Program-made: the position numbers and the translations under genes
Origin: Morganella morganii
GTDB lineage: Bacteria; Pseudomonadota; Gammaproteobacteria; Enterobacterales; Enterobacteriaceae
Length of the DNA stretch: 64,000 nt
Direction of reading: 5' to 3'
NCBI RefSeq assembly: GCF_019243775.1
Contig: NZ_CP069157.1
Span: forward strand, 1,240,001-1,304,000
Part shown: positions 14,096-23,186 of the stretch, piece after piece
Layout: every line of letters begins with the position of its first letter
How positions within the stretch are numbered: the first letter of the stretch is position 1
Notes under the pieces: model-generated
What the model was told of the DNA's origin: nothing
The model's input: only the letters and a program-made list of their open reading frames with translations
The model's database searches: none

Positions 14096-14154
14096 TTTCG
14101 GATTTCCATGCTGTCAGCAGCAGGCCAGTTAATTCATTGATATCGTTGATAAAA

Positions 14155-14205
14155 AACAACACTGAGGTGACAAGGCTGGTTTTTGTCTGTCACCTGAGTG
14201 TTGTT
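14155..14205. repeat. 18-bp inverted repeat between cos and terminase
   Basis: AACAACACTGAGGTGACA (14155-14172) and TGTCACCTGAGTGTTGTT (14188-14205) are reverse complements except one position, with a 15-nt loop. It sits where lambda has cosB, the gpNu1 binding sites. It may be a terminase-binding site or an RNA hairpin. Confidence 0.5.
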
Positions 14206-14261
14206 TATCCATTTGATTAACAACAATAAATAAGGAATCCACCTGACAGTGTGAGGTGACA

Positions 14262-14765
14262 ATGTCTAATATCAGCAATCTCGGGGACGCGTATCACTGG
14301 AGTGTTGCAAAGATTGCTGAAGCGTTCGGACTGAACCGGGGTACGGTTAAAAAGCGGCTGCTCGATGCAAATGTGGCGATAGCGGGAACAGTACGCGGCA
14401 ATCCGGTGTATGCCCTCCGCGATGTCGGTCCGGTGATATTCGGTGCTGACACAGAGAAAGATCCGTCCGGTATTCAGGATCCGGACAAAATGTTCCCGAA
14501 AGACCGTAAAGACTGGTTCCAGTCTGAAAACGAACGCATCAAACTTGAAACCTCGCTGCGCCAGCTGATACCTGCTGAAGAATCTCACCGTGAGATGGCG
14601 ACCATCATCAAAGCGATAGCCCAGGTGCTGGACACCTGGCCTGACCGACTGGAGCGTGACCACGGCTGGCAGCCTGAGCAAATCACACAGGCACAGGATG
14701 TGGTGGATGAACTCCGCGATCTGCTGGCGATGGAGGTGGAAAACGCAGAGGAAGAAAACGGATGA
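14262..14765 (+). CDS. Terminase small subunit (DUF1441, Nu1-like)
   Basis: 167 residues from ATG 14262 with GAGGTG about 6 nt upstream. Residues 10-45 are a helix-turn-helix (HWSVAKIAEAFGLNRGTVKKRL) that would bind the cos region. The C-terminal half is helical and acidic (QAQDVVDELRDLLAMEVENAEEE) and would contact the large subunit. It overlaps the large-subunit gene by 4 nt (ATGA). Family resemblance is to DUF1441 proteins, which replace Nu1 in many lambda-like phages. Confidence 0.85.
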   Translation: MSNISNLGDAYHWSVAKIAEAFGLNRGTVKKRLLDANVAIAGTVRGNPVYALRDVGPVIFGADTEKDPSGIQDPDKMFPKDRKDWFQSENERIKLETSLRQLIPAEESHREMATIIKAIAQVLDTWPDRLERDHGWQPEQITQAQDVVDELRDLLAMEVENAEEENG

Positions 14766-16876
14766 GTACAGGTTATGCGTCGGCGGCTGAAATGCGCCGG
14801 GATGTCTCTGTGCTGCTGCGTCCGCCGCGCCGGATGCCGGTGGCGGAGGCCGTTAAAAAATACATGCGGGTGCCGATGGGCGGCGGCAGTGCGGTGCAGT
14901 GGGAAGACACCCTGACGCCGTACATTATTGAGCCTATGAACTGCCTGACATCCCGGAAATATGATGCGGTGATCTTTGTCGGTCCGGCGCGTACCGGTAA
15001 AACCGTGGGGCTTATCGACGGCTGGATTGTCTACACGATAGTCTGTGATCCGGCTGATTTTCTGCTGATTCAGATGACGGAAGAAAAAGCCCGTGAGCAT
15101 TCCAAAAAGCGCCTCGACCGGACATTTCGTGCGAGTCCGGAAGTAGCTAAACGGCTGAGCCCGCGCACCAATGACAATAACGTGCATGACAAAACATTTC
15201 GCGCCGGTAACTACCTGAAAATCGGCTGGCCGTCCGTCAATATCATGTCCTCATCGGATTACCGGTTTGTGGCACTGACGGATTATGACCGGTTTCCGGA
15301 AGATATCGACGGCGAGGGGGATGCTTTCTCCCTTGCGTCAAAACGTACCACAACATTTATGTCCGCCGGGATGACACTGGTGGAAAGTTCACCCGGCCGG
15401 GAAATCACCGATCAGAAATGGACGCCGTCATCACCCCATGAAGCACCGCCGACCACCGGTATTTTATCGCTGTACAATCGCGGCGACAGGCAGCGCTGGT
15501 ACTGGCCGTGTCCGCACTGCGGGGAATACTTTCAGCCGGTGTTTGATGCGGTGGCCGGTTACCGGGATGACCCGGATCCGGTGACAGCCAGTGAGGCGGC
15601 TTATATTGAGTGCCCGCACTGCACCGGACACATTTCCGGCAGCGAAAAGCGGAAGCTGAATAATCGCGGTGTCTGGCTGAAAGACGGCCAGGACATTGAC
15701 CGGTACGGCAACATTACCGGCGATGCCCGCCGCTCCCGTATCGCGTCATTCTGGATGGAGGGACCGGCTGCCGCCTATCAGACGCTGTCCCAGCTCGTTT
15801 ATAAATATCTCACCGCCGAACAGGAATATGAGCTCACTCTGAGCGAAGAAACCCTGAAAACGGTGATCAATACGGACTGGGGGCTGCCGTACCGGCCGAA
15901 ACATACTCAGGATCAGCGCAGGGCAGAAGAACTGCTGGCGCGGGCGGAGGATCTCGGGATCTGCTGTGTGCCGGAAGGTGTCCGCTTTCTGGTGGCAACC
16001 GTCGACGTACAGGCCGGGAAAAACCGCCGGTTTGTGGTTCAGGTCACCGGCTACGGTGAAAAAGGTGAACGCTGGATTGTGGACAGGTTTGATATCACCC
16101 AATCCCTGCGGACGGACGGCAACGGCGAGTGTGTCCGTATTCATCCCGGTGCCTATCCGGAGGACTGGAAGCTGCTGATAACAGATGTGCTGGATAAAAC
16201 ATATCCGTTGTCCGGACATCCGGCGATCAGAATGCCCGTCATGATGCTGGGGGTGGATACCGGCGGTGAAAGCGGTGTTACTGATAATGCGTATGCTTTC
16301 TGGCGGCAGTGCCGCCGTGACGGCATCAGCCGCAAAGTGTTTCTGTTCAAGGGGGGCAGCCGTACCGGCGCAAAACTGATCACCAAATCCTATCCGGATA
16401 ACACCGGACGCTCTGACCGGCAGGCGAAAGCCGCCGGGGATGTGCCGTTATATCTGCTGCAGACTGACAACCTGAAAGACCGGGTGGCTGCTGCACTGAG
16501 CCGTGATATGCCGGGCCCGAACTATGTGCATTTTCCGGACTGGCTGGATGACTCTTTCTATGACGAACTGACCTATGAGGAGCGGCTGACCAGCGGTAAA
16601 TGGGAAAAGCCCGGGCGGGGCGCAAACGAAGCCTTTGACCTGATGGTGTACGCCCATGCACTGGTGATCATAAAGGGGTACGAGAAAATCAAATGGGATA
16701 AACCGCCGCCCTGGGCACGGTTACCCGATATTCCTGTTATTCCGCCTGAAAACACTGACTCCCCCGACAATATCACCCTTATTTCAACAACCGGATCCGC
16801 GAAACCGAAGAAACCGAAAAAACGGAAAGCATCGGCGTGGGCCCCTGTTTCATCATCCGGAGGTGGCTGGATATGA
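14762..16876 (+). CDS. Terminase large subunit (lambda gpA family)
   Basis: 704 residues. The packaging motor ATPase and cos nuclease. A variant Walker A GPARTGKT spans residues 74-81; an acidic Walker B-like segment DYDRF follows in the ATPase domain (FVALTDYDRF). Two CPHC pairs (about residues 256-259 and 282-285) form a zinc-binding insertion typical of the GpA family. The C-terminal half carries the nuclease region with acidic clusters (LGVDTGGESG). Length and order fit lambda gpA (641 aa). It ends in an ATGA overlap with the gpW-like gene. Confidence 0.93.
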   Translation: MSTGYASAAEMRRDVSVLLRPPRRMPVAEAVKKYMRVPMGGGSAVQWEDTLTPYIIEPMNCLTSRKYDAVIFVGPARTGKTVGLIDGWIVYTIVCDPADFLLIQMTEEKAREHSKKRLDRTFRASPEVAKRLSPRTNDNNVHDKTFRAGNYLKIGWPSVNIMSSSDYRFVALTDYDRFPEDIDGEGDAFSLASKRTTTFMSAGMTLVESSPGREITDQKWTPSSPHEAPPTTGILSLYNRGDRQRWYWPCPHCGEYFQPVFDAVAGYRDDPDPVTASEAAYIECPHCTGHISGSEKRKLNNRGVWLKDGQDIDRYGNITGDARRSRIASFWMEGPAAAYQTLSQLVYKYLTAEQEYELTLSEETLKTVINTDWGLPYRPKHTQDQRRAEELLARAEDLGICCVPEGVRFLVATVDVQAGKNRRFVVQVTGYGEKGERWIVDRFDITQSLRTDGNGECVRIHPGAYPEDWKLLITDVLDKTYPLSGHPAIRMPVMMLGVDTGGESGVTDNAYAFWRQCRRDGISRKVFLFKGGSRTGAKLITKSYPDNTGRSDRQAKAAGDVPLYLLQTDNLKDRVAAALSRDMPGPNYVHFPDWLDDSFYDELTYEERLTSGKWEKPGRGANEAFDLMVYAHALVIIKGYEKIKWDKPPPWARLPDIPVIPPENTDSPDNITLISTTGSAKPKKPKKRKASAWAPVSSSGGGWI

Positions 16877-17091
16877 CCATAGAAGAGATTGACGACATGA
16901 TCCGGCAGTACGCGGAAGCGGAACGCGCTGTATTGCAGGGCAGAAGCATCACGATGAACGGTCAGAGCATGTCGATGGAAAGCCTGAGCGAAATCCGCAA
17001 AGGGCGGGAATACTGGGAGCGCCGCCGCAGCGGTTTGTTATCGTCCCGCTCCGGCAGGCCGGGTTATAAACTGGCGAGGTTTCCGCGATGA
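16873..17091 (+). CDS. gpW-like head-tail connector protein
   Basis: 72 residues from ATG 16873, with GGAGGTGG upstream inside the terminase end. Two helices with a short beta hairpin between (IRQYAEAERAVLQGRSITMNGQSMSMESLSEIRKGREYWERR) match the fold pattern of gpW/DUF6148 proteins. The C-terminus is basic (RPGYKLARF). Position between terminase and portal is that of lambda W. It is needed to stabilise packaged DNA before tail joining. Confidence 0.8.
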   Translation: MTIEEIDDMIRQYAEAERAVLQGRSITMNGQSMSMESLSEIRKGREYWERRRSGLLSSRSGRPGYKLARFPR

Positions 17092-18563
17092 AGCTGATCG
17101 ACAGTGCTATCGGCCTGATTGCGCCGGGCTGGCAGGCGTCCCGGATGCGGTCCCGCCTGCAGATAAAAGCCTATGAGGCCGCGATGCCGACCCGTACCCA
17201 CCGCGCGCGGCGGGAATCCCGTAACGCGAATCAGCTGGTGAAATCCGGCGGCCGGTCACTGCGCGAGCAGGCCCGGTTTCTGGATGACAACCACGACCTT
17301 GTGATCGGTCTGCTGGATAAGCTGGAAGAGCGGGTGATTGGTGCGAAAGGCATTATTGTTGAGCCGCAGCCGCTGCTGCGCGGCGGTGAACTGGCAGATG
17401 ACCTGGCAAAACAGATCCGTGCGGCCTGGTCGGAATGGTCTGTCAGTCCGGATGTGACCGGTCAGTATACCCGTCCGGTACTTGAACGGCTGATGACGCG
17501 TACCTGGCTGCGTGACGGAGAGGTATTCGGTCAGATGGTGTCCGGACGGGCCAAAGGTCTGAGTCGGGAAAACGGGGTGCATTTCTGGATTGAGGCGCTG
17601 GAGCCGGACTTTGTGCCGCTGAATCTGGATGTGCCGGGCAGCAATATCTGCCAGGGTGTGAAACTCAATGAGTGGGGGCGGCCTGTCAGTTACAACGTGT
17701 ATAAAAATATGCCGTCAGCCCTGTACCGGTCGCAGGATCTGAAAACCATCGACGCTGAAAACATGCTGCACCTTAAGTTTACCCGCCGCCTGCATCAGCT
17801 GCGCGGGCACAGTCTGTTGTCCGGCATTCTGATCCGCCTGAGTGCTCTGAAAGATTATGAGGACGCGGAACTCACCGCTGCCCGTATCGCCGCATCACTC
17901 GGAATGTACATCAAGAAGGGGGATATCTACAGTACTGATAATGAGCAGGAAGAGCGTGAGCTGAATATCGAGCCTGGCATTATCTTCGATGAACTGGCAC
18001 CCGGTGAGGATATCGGTATGGTCAAATCTGATCGCCCGAACCCAAACCTGCAATCTTTCCGTAATGGTCAGCTGCGTGCGGTGGCCGCCGGCAGCCGCGG
18101 CAGTTATTCCAGTATTTCACGTGATTATGACGGCACTTACAGCGCCCAGCGCCAGGAGCTGGTGGAGTCTTTTGAGGGCTACGGCATTTTACAGGATGCG
18201 TTTGTGGCCGCAGTGACCCGCCCGATGTACCGCAGCTGGCTGACAATGGCCGTGGCGGAGGGGGTGATTGATGTACCGCCGGATGTTGATCCCGCTTCTT
18301 TAATGAATGCGGTTTACAGCGGCCCGGTGATGCCGTGGATTGACCCGCTGAAAGAAGCGAAAGCCTGGCAGGTGCTGCTGCGCGGCGGCGGGGCAACAGA
18401 AGGTGAATGGGTCAGAGCCAGAGGCTCCAGCCCGGCTGATACAAAACGCCGCCGTAAAGCGGAAATTGATGAAAACAGAAAGCTGGGGCTGGTGTTTGAC
18501 ACCGATCCGGCGAATGACAAAGGAGCGCCTGACGATGCCAAATCCCGGGACGATGACAAGTAA
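17088..18563 (+). CDS. Portal protein (lambda gpB family)
   Basis: 491 residues. Forms the dodecameric ring at the capsid vertex through which DNA enters. The N-terminal region (NANQLVKSGGRSLREQARFLDDNHDLVIGLLDKL) and central core (MLHLKFTRRLHQLRGHSLLSG, then ISRDYDGTYSAQRQELVE) are characteristic of the lambda portal family. A proline/aspartate-rich charged tail ends the protein and overlaps the protease gene by 29 nt. Confidence 0.93.
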   Translation: MKLIDSAIGLIAPGWQASRMRSRLQIKAYEAAMPTRTHRARRESRNANQLVKSGGRSLREQARFLDDNHDLVIGLLDKLEERVIGAKGIIVEPQPLLRGGELADDLAKQIRAAWSEWSVSPDVTGQYTRPVLERLMTRTWLRDGEVFGQMVSGRAKGLSRENGVHFWIEALEPDFVPLNLDVPGSNICQGVKLNEWGRPVSYNVYKNMPSALYRSQDLKTIDAENMLHLKFTRRLHQLRGHSLLSGILIRLSALKDYEDAELTAARIAASLGMYIKKGDIYSTDNEQEERELNIEPGIIFDELAPGEDIGMVKSDRPNPNLQSFRNGQLRAVAAGSRGSYSSISRDYDGTYSAQRQELVESFEGYGILQDAFVAAVTRPMYRSWLTMAVAEGVIDVPPDVDPASLMNAVYSGPVMPWIDPLKEAKAWQVLLRGGGATEGEWVRARGSSPADTKRRRKAEIDENRKLGLVFDTDPANDKGAPDDAKSRDDDK

Positions 18564-20571
18564 CCCGAAAGCATCCGCACCGGTTAAAAGCTGGTTCCGA
18601 ATGAAAGCCGCGGCGGATACCCAATCGGCGGACATTTATATCTATGACGAAATCGGCGGCTGGGGGATCTCGGCAAAGCAATTTTCAAAAGAGCTGCTGG
18701 CGCTGGGGGATGTCAGTCAGATTAACCTGCATATTCACTCCCCAGGCGGTGAGGTGTTTGACGGGATCGCCATTTATAACCAGCTGAAAGGCCATGATGC
18801 AAAGATCACAGTCTATATCGACGGACTGGCAGCCTCGATGGCCTCTGTTATTGCCATGGTCGGTGACACCGTGATTATGCCGGAAAACGCCATGATGATG
18901 ATCCACAAACCGTGGGGAATTGCCTGGGGTGATGCGGATGAAATGCGGGATTACGCCGACCTGCTGGATAAGCTGGAAAATGTGCTGATCCCGGCGTATG
19001 TCGCCAAAACCGGCAAAACGGCGGAAGAGATTGCCGCCATGTTAGAAGAGGAAACCTGGATGAACGGCGACGAATGTCTGTCACACGGGTTTGCTGATCA
19101 ACTTACTGACCCGGTACAGGCGATGGCCTGTATCACATCCAAACGTATCGAGGACTTTACTGCTATGCCACAGGCTATTAAAAACCAGGTATCACCGAAA
19201 AATACCGCTCAGACCACACCGGTTTCTGTGCCGAATCCGGCACCGGTCACGCAGCCCGCCGCAACCGTGACTCAGACTCAGCCGGTCGCGCATCCGGATA
19301 ATGCGGATGTACAGAATCAGATCCGCGCTCAGGAACAAACCCGTCTGAACGGTATTAAGGATTTGTTCGCTATGTTCGGCGGCAAACATAATGATCTGAT
19401 GGTGGATTGCGTGACTGACACGCAGTGCTCACTGGAAGACGCCCGTGCGAAACTGCTGGAAAAACTGGGGGCTGAATCCACACCAAGCAACAAAAATAAT
19501 GCTCATATCTATGCCGGGAACGGTAATTTCACCGGTGACGGCATCCGTGCATCGGTCATGACCCGTGCCGGGCACGAAGAAGCACAGCCGGATAACCCGT
19601 ATAACAGCATGACACTGCGTGAACTGGCGCGTATGTCGCTGACGGAGCGCGGTATTGGTATCAGCACCCTGAACCCGATGCAGATGGTCGCTGCGGCATT
19701 CACACACAGCACTTCGGATTTCGGCAATATCCTGATGGATGTGGCTTATAAATCCCTGCTGACGGGCTGGGAAGAGGCGGAAGAAACCTATGATAAGTGG
19801 ACGAAGAAAGGTCAGCTCAGCGACTTTAAAACTGCTCACCGTGTCGGCCTCGGTGGTTTTCCGTCACTGCGTCAGGTGCGCGAAGGGGCAGAATATAAAT
19901 ACGTCACCACAGGTGACAAGGGGCAGACCATTGCGCTGGCAACGTACGGGGAACTGTTCAGTATCACCCGTCAGGCCATCATCAACGATGATATGAATGC
20001 GCTGACCGATATCCCGAACAAACTCGGCCGGGCTGCAAAAGCCACCATTGGTGACCTGGTGTATGCCGTACTGACAGAGAACGGGAAACTGAGTGACGGC
20101 AAAGCCCTGTTCAGTGCAGATCATAAAAATACGCTGTCCGGCGGCATGGATGTGGAGACCATCAGCAAAGGCCGTACTCTGATGCGCCAGCAGAAAGAGG
20201 GTAAACGTACGCTGAATATCCGTCCGGCCTTTATGCTGGTACCGGCAGCTCTGGAAACACATGCGCTTCAGGTTGTCGGCTCCGGCAGTGTGAAAGGGGC
20301 GGATGTGAATGCCAATATCATCAACCCGATCCGCAATATTGCGGAAATTATCACGGAGCCGCGTCTGGATGATAACAGTGAAAAAGACTGGTACATGGCC
20401 GCTTCTCAGGGCAGTGACACCATCGAAGTTGCCTACCTGAACGGTATCGATACCCCGTATATCGATCAGCAGGAAGGGTTCACCTCAGATGGTGTAACCA
20501 CGAAAATCCGTATTGATGCCGGTGTGGCACCGCTGGATTATCGCGGAATGATCCAGGTGAAAGGCCAGTAA
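18535..20571 (+). CDS. ClpP-like prohead protease fused to major capsid protein
   Basis: 679 residues from ATG 18535, with AGGAG 9 nt upstream. Residues 30-215 form an S14/ClpP-type serine protease: SPGGEVFDG, Ser101 in DGLAASMAS, His124 in MMMIHKP, and WMNGDECLSHGFAD near the end. Residues about 220-300 are a Pro/Gln/Thr-rich linker and scaffold-like region. Residues about 370-679 form a HK97-fold capsid subunit (for example QVREGAEYKYVTTGDKGQTIALATYG split over 450-480). Lambda encodes C, Nu3 and E separately; here they form one polypeptide, which must be cut or partly produced from an internal start. Confidence 0.9.
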   Translation: MPNPGTMTSNPKASAPVKSWFRMKAAADTQSADIYIYDEIGGWGISAKQFSKELLALGDVSQINLHIHSPGGEVFDGIAIYNQLKGHDAKITVYIDGLAASMASVIAMVGDTVIMPENAMMMIHKPWGIAWGDADEMRDYADLLDKLENVLIPAYVAKTGKTAEEIAAMLEEETWMNGDECLSHGFADQLTDPVQAMACITSKRIEDFTAMPQAIKNQVSPKNTAQTTPVSVPNPAPVTQPAATVTQTQPVAHPDNADVQNQIRAQEQTRLNGIKDLFAMFGGKHNDLMVDCVTDTQCSLEDARAKLLEKLGAESTPSNKNNAHIYAGNGNFTGDGIRASVMTRAGHEEAQPDNPYNSMTLRELARMSLTERGIGISTLNPMQMVAAAFTHSTSDFGNILMDVAYKSLLTGWEEAEETYDKWTKKGQLSDFKTAHRVGLGGFPSLRQVREGAEYKYVTTGDKGQTIALATYGELFSITRQAIINDDMNALTDIPNKLGRAAKATIGDLVYAVLTENGKLSDGKALFSADHKNTLSGGMDVETISKGRTLMRQQKEGKRTLNIRPAFMLVPAALETHALQVVGSGSVKGADVNANIINPIRNIAEIITEPRLDDNSEKDWYMAASQGSDTIEVAYLNGIDTPYIDQQEGFTSDGVTTKIRIDAGVAPLDYRGMIQVKGQ

Positions 20572-20594
20572 TCCGGCTGAGAATCACATCATGA

Positions 20595-20615
20595 ACGCCC
20601 GTAAGGGCTTTTTTT
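20595..20615 (+). terminator. Terminator after capsid gene
   Basis: GCCC-GTAA-GGGC hairpin with seven T. It lies inside the late operon and would need antitermination or partial read-through. Confidence 0.75.
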
Positions 20616-20656
20616 ATACCTGAAATCCGGCACCTGCGGGTGCCGCGGAGACGATT

Positions 20657-20998
20657 ATGGCTAAGAATTATCAGCAGCAGGGGATGACCATCGCGATTGT
20701 TAACAGCGGAACCAAACCCGTTACCAGCGGTTCACTGGTGCAGGTTGGCTCACTGGCCGCGGTGGCAATTACAGACATTGCCGCCGGTGCAACCGGTGAC
20801 GGATTTGCCGAAGGGGTTTTCCGGCTGCCTAAAAAAAACGGGCTGGTGCTTAAAGCGGGGGCGGCGGCTTCCGTTAAAGACGGTCAGCTGGTGGATACCG
20901 GCGGCGTGGTGATCGGCGTAGCCTGGGAGGATGCGGCTGCCGGTGACGCAGATGCCGCTGTGAAGATTAACGTCTTCCCGCCGGCGGCACAGGGATAA
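20657..20998 (+). CDS. Capsid cement/decoration protein (DUF2190)
   Basis: 113 residues, low in charge and rich in Gly, Ala and Val. The pattern GMTIAIVNSGTKPVTSGSLVQVG near the N-terminus and VIGVAWEDAAAGDADAAVKINVF at the C-terminus are typical of DUF2190 proteins. They trim and stabilise expanded heads at three-fold axes, replacing lambda gpD. It lies directly after the capsid gene. Confidence 0.85.
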   Translation: MAKNYQQQGMTIAIVNSGTKPVTSGSLVQVGSLAAVAITDIAAGATGDGFAEGVFRLPKKNGLVLKAGAAASVKDGQLVDTGGVVIGVAWEDAAAGDADAAVKINVFPPAAQG

Positions 20999-21002
20999 CG
21001 CT

Positions 21003-21281
21003 ATGACCCCGTTTCAGCAGATGAAGTCCCGGATGGATGCACTGACAGCGGAAAAAATGGGGGAAGTCATTTATCTGAATGATCAGCCTGTCTGTGCTGT
21101 TGAGTTTCATTTTCTTCCGGAAATGGGACCGGTCAGCGGTGACGGGGTCAGTTACGTGATTTTCACCCCGGGGGTCACCGCACGCCGGAATGACAGGGTC
21201 GTTATCAGCAATGCGGAGTACACCGTAACCCGTGCTCTGCGCTATAACGGCAAGCCCCATATTTTTATCGAGAGTGAATAA
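21003..21281 (+). CDS. gpFII-like head-tail joining protein
   Basis: 92 residues, 4 nt after the cement gene. The beta-rich C-terminal half (VSYVIFTPGVTARRNDRVVISNAEYTVTRALRYNG) fits the FII/tail-attachment family. In lambda FII binds gpW at the head portal and receives the tail. Its length (lambda FII is 117 aa) is slightly short. Assignment is by order between head and gpZ plus local pattern. Confidence 0.7.
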   Translation: MTPFQQMKSRMDALTAEKMGEVIYLNDQPVCAVEFHFLPEMGPVSGDGVSYVIFTPGVTARRNDRVVISNAEYTVTRALRYNGKPHIFIESE

Positions 21282-21282
21282 T

Positions 21283-21846
21283 ATGGATGGTATTCAGCAG
21301 GCGATTAATAACCTGAACACAATCAGCGGCACGGCGGTACCGGTCGCCACGGCTCAGGCCGTAAACCGGGTTGCAGTCCGTGCGATAGGGCGCAGTGTCA
21401 AAAGGGTATCAGGCGAAACGCAACTGCAGCAGAAGCTGATCCGTCAGCGTGTCCGTCTGCGCAGAGCAAGCAGTAAACAGTCTGTGCCCCGTGCGCGGTT
21501 ACTTGTGAACAGAGGCAATCTCCCGGCCATTGCACTCGGTACAGCTAAGGTTCAGTTGTCACGCAAACGGCGTGATAAACACGGACGCGGCAGTGTACTG
21601 AAAATCGGGCGGTTTAAGTTTGAGGATGCGTTTATTCAGCAACTGGCAAACGGTCGCTGGCATGTTATGCAGCGCACCAGTAACTCACGTTATCCGATTG
21701 ATGTGGTGAAAATCCCCCTGGTGACCCCGCTGACACAGGCATTTACGGATGAAACAGAATCACTTCTGAAATCCGATATGCCGAAAGAACTCGGGCAGGC
21801 ACTGAAAAATCAGCTCCGGCTGTATATCAAAGCGAGGCTCCCCTGA
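21283..21846 (+). CDS. gpZ-like minor tail protein
   Basis: 187 residues from ATG 21283; a longer reading from 21232 overlaps FII and lacks a ribosome site. It is strongly basic, with RQRVRLRRASSKQ near residue 50 and LSRKRRDKHGRG near residue 92. This agrees with the lambda Z family, which acts in tail completion at the head-proximal end. Ends one base into the gpU gene. Confidence 0.82.
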   Translation: MDGIQQAINNLNTISGTAVPVATAQAVNRVAVRAIGRSVKRVSGETQLQQKLIRQRVRLRRASSKQSVPRARLLVNRGNLPAIALGTAKVQLSRKRRDKHGRGSVLKIGRFKFEDAFIQQLANGRWHVMQRTSNSRYPIDVVKIPLVTPLTQAFTDETESLLKSDMPKELGQALKNQLRLYIKARLP

Positions 21847-22244
21847 TGCATAAACATTCCGCTATCCGGCTGACGGTGGCTGATGCCCTGCGGGCACACC
21901 TCGGGGAAACTCAGGTATATGACGGTCGCCCGGTATTTCTTGAGGGGTCTGAACTCCCGGTTGTCGCGGTGTATCTCACTGACGCTTCGCCGACGGATGA
22001 TGTTGTGGATGAAGACCAGTGGCAGGCCGTTCTGCATATTGAGGTTTTCCTGAAAGCGAGTAATCCGGACTCAAAACTGGACGAATGGATGGAAGACAAA
22101 ATTTATCCCGCCATGCAATCCGTACCGGCACTGGCCGGACTTATCGAAACCATGTCAGCGGCAGGCTACGACTATCAGCGCGATGATGAAATGTGCCTGT
22201 GGGGCTCAGCCGATCTGACATATCACCTGACGTATTCAATGTAA
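21846..22244 (+). CDS. gpU-like tail terminator
   Basis: 132 residues. Begins with MHKHSAIRLTVADALRAHL and contains VYDGRPVFLEGSELPVVAVYL, the pattern of the phage tail U family. gpU forms a hexameric ring that stops tail-tube growth and presents the head-binding face. One-base overlap with the gpZ-like gene indicates coupling. Confidence 0.85.
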   Translation: MHKHSAIRLTVADALRAHLGETQVYDGRPVFLEGSELPVVAVYLTDASPTDDVVDEDQWQAVLHIEVFLKASNPDSKLDEWMEDKIYPAMQSVPALAGLIETMSAAGYDYQRDDEMCLWGSADLTYHLTYSM

Positions 22245-22253
22245 GGAAAAATT

Positions 22254-22769
22254 ATGCCTTTACCTCCTAACCCGCTGACTCCTGTCAAAGGCGCCGGAAC
22301 AACGCTGTGGATTTATACCGGCGAAGACGACCCGACCAAAAATCCGCTGGCAGACGAAGGCTGGACGCGCCTGGCAAAAATCAAAGAGCTTCAGCCCGGG
22401 GAAATCAGCGCTGACAGTTACGACGATACCTATCTGGATGATGAGGACGCCGACTGGAAAGCAACCGCTCAGGGTGAAAAGTCAGCCGGTGAAGCCAATA
22501 TCACACTGGCCTGGAAACCCGGCGAGCAGGGACAGAAAGACCTGGTCAGCTGGTTTGATACCGGTGATGTCCGTTACTACAAAATCCGCTATCCGAACGG
22601 CGCGGTTGATCTGTTCAAAGGATGGGTCAGCAGCCTGGGTAAATCGGTACCGGCAAAAGAGGTGATCACCCGCACCATCAAAATCACCAACTCCGGCCGC
22701 CCGGCACTGGCGGAAGAAATGAAACCGGCAGCCGGAGAAACCCGCACAGCCCCCAAAGCCACGGAATAA
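22254..22769 (+). CDS. Major tail tube protein (gpV-like)
   Basis: 171 residues. GAGTTLWIY at the N-terminus and the beta-rich core ([21 protein letters not shown], then [27 protein letters not shown] in two segments) match the gpV N-terminal tube domain. Lambda gpV (246 aa) carries an extra C-terminal Ig-like domain; this protein ends soon after the tube domain with a short Ala/Thr/Lys tail, so the surface domain is absent. Confidence 0.87.
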   Translation: MPLPPNPLTPVKGAGTTLWIYTGEDDPTKNPLADEGWTRLAKIKELQPGEISADSYDDTYLDDEDADWKATAQGEKSAGEANITLAWKPGEQGQKDLVSWFDTGDVRYYKIRYPNGAVDLFKGWVSSLGKSVPAKEVITRTIKITNSGRPALAEEMKPAAGETRTAPKATE

Positions 22770-22784
22770 TCCGGAGGAGAAACA

Positions 22785-23186
22785 ATGATGAATTTTCTGA
22801 AACAGAAAGAATTCACGTACAACGGCGAATCACTGATGCTGAGCGAATTATCGGCCTTACAGCGGGTGGAGTACTTCGATCACCTGGTGACTCAGACTGA
22901 AAAAGAAGCGCCGGCAGAGGATGCGCAGAGCCTGAAACGTACTGCTGTCTATGTGCGTATGAATATCGAATCAAATGCGTTTCTGGTAGCCCGTTCTCTG
23001 TTCAATGTGGGTAATACAGCGGGTAAACAGGTTGATGAGATCCGCGCTGATATTCTCAGCACCTGGCCGCCGGTCGCGCTGGAGCAGGCGGCAAAACTGG
23101 TACTTGAACTCAGTGATATGCAGGTCAAAACCACAGACGGTGAAAGTGCTGAACCGGTCGCAGATCCGGAACCGGCCGAAAAGTAA
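22785..23186 (+). CDS. Tail assembly chaperone gpG
   Basis: 133 residues (ATG 22785 or 22788; GGAGGAG precedes both). It binds the tape measure during tail assembly. The C-terminus is acidic and Pro-rich (VADPEPAEK). A fraction of ribosomes should shift -1 just before the stop to make the gpGT fusion, as in lambda. Confidence 0.87.
   Translation: MMNFLKQKEFTYNGESLMLSELSALQRVEYFDHLVTQTEKEAPAEDAQSLKRTAVYVRMNIESNAFLVARSLFNVGNTAGKQVDEIRADILSTWPPVALEQAAKLVLELSDMQVKTTDGESAEPVADPEPAEK

Noticed and set aside
14762..14815. Doubt whether the terminase large subunit starts later
   Set aside because: The ATGA overlap with the small subunit and conserved N-terminal PPRRMPVAEA support the first ATG.
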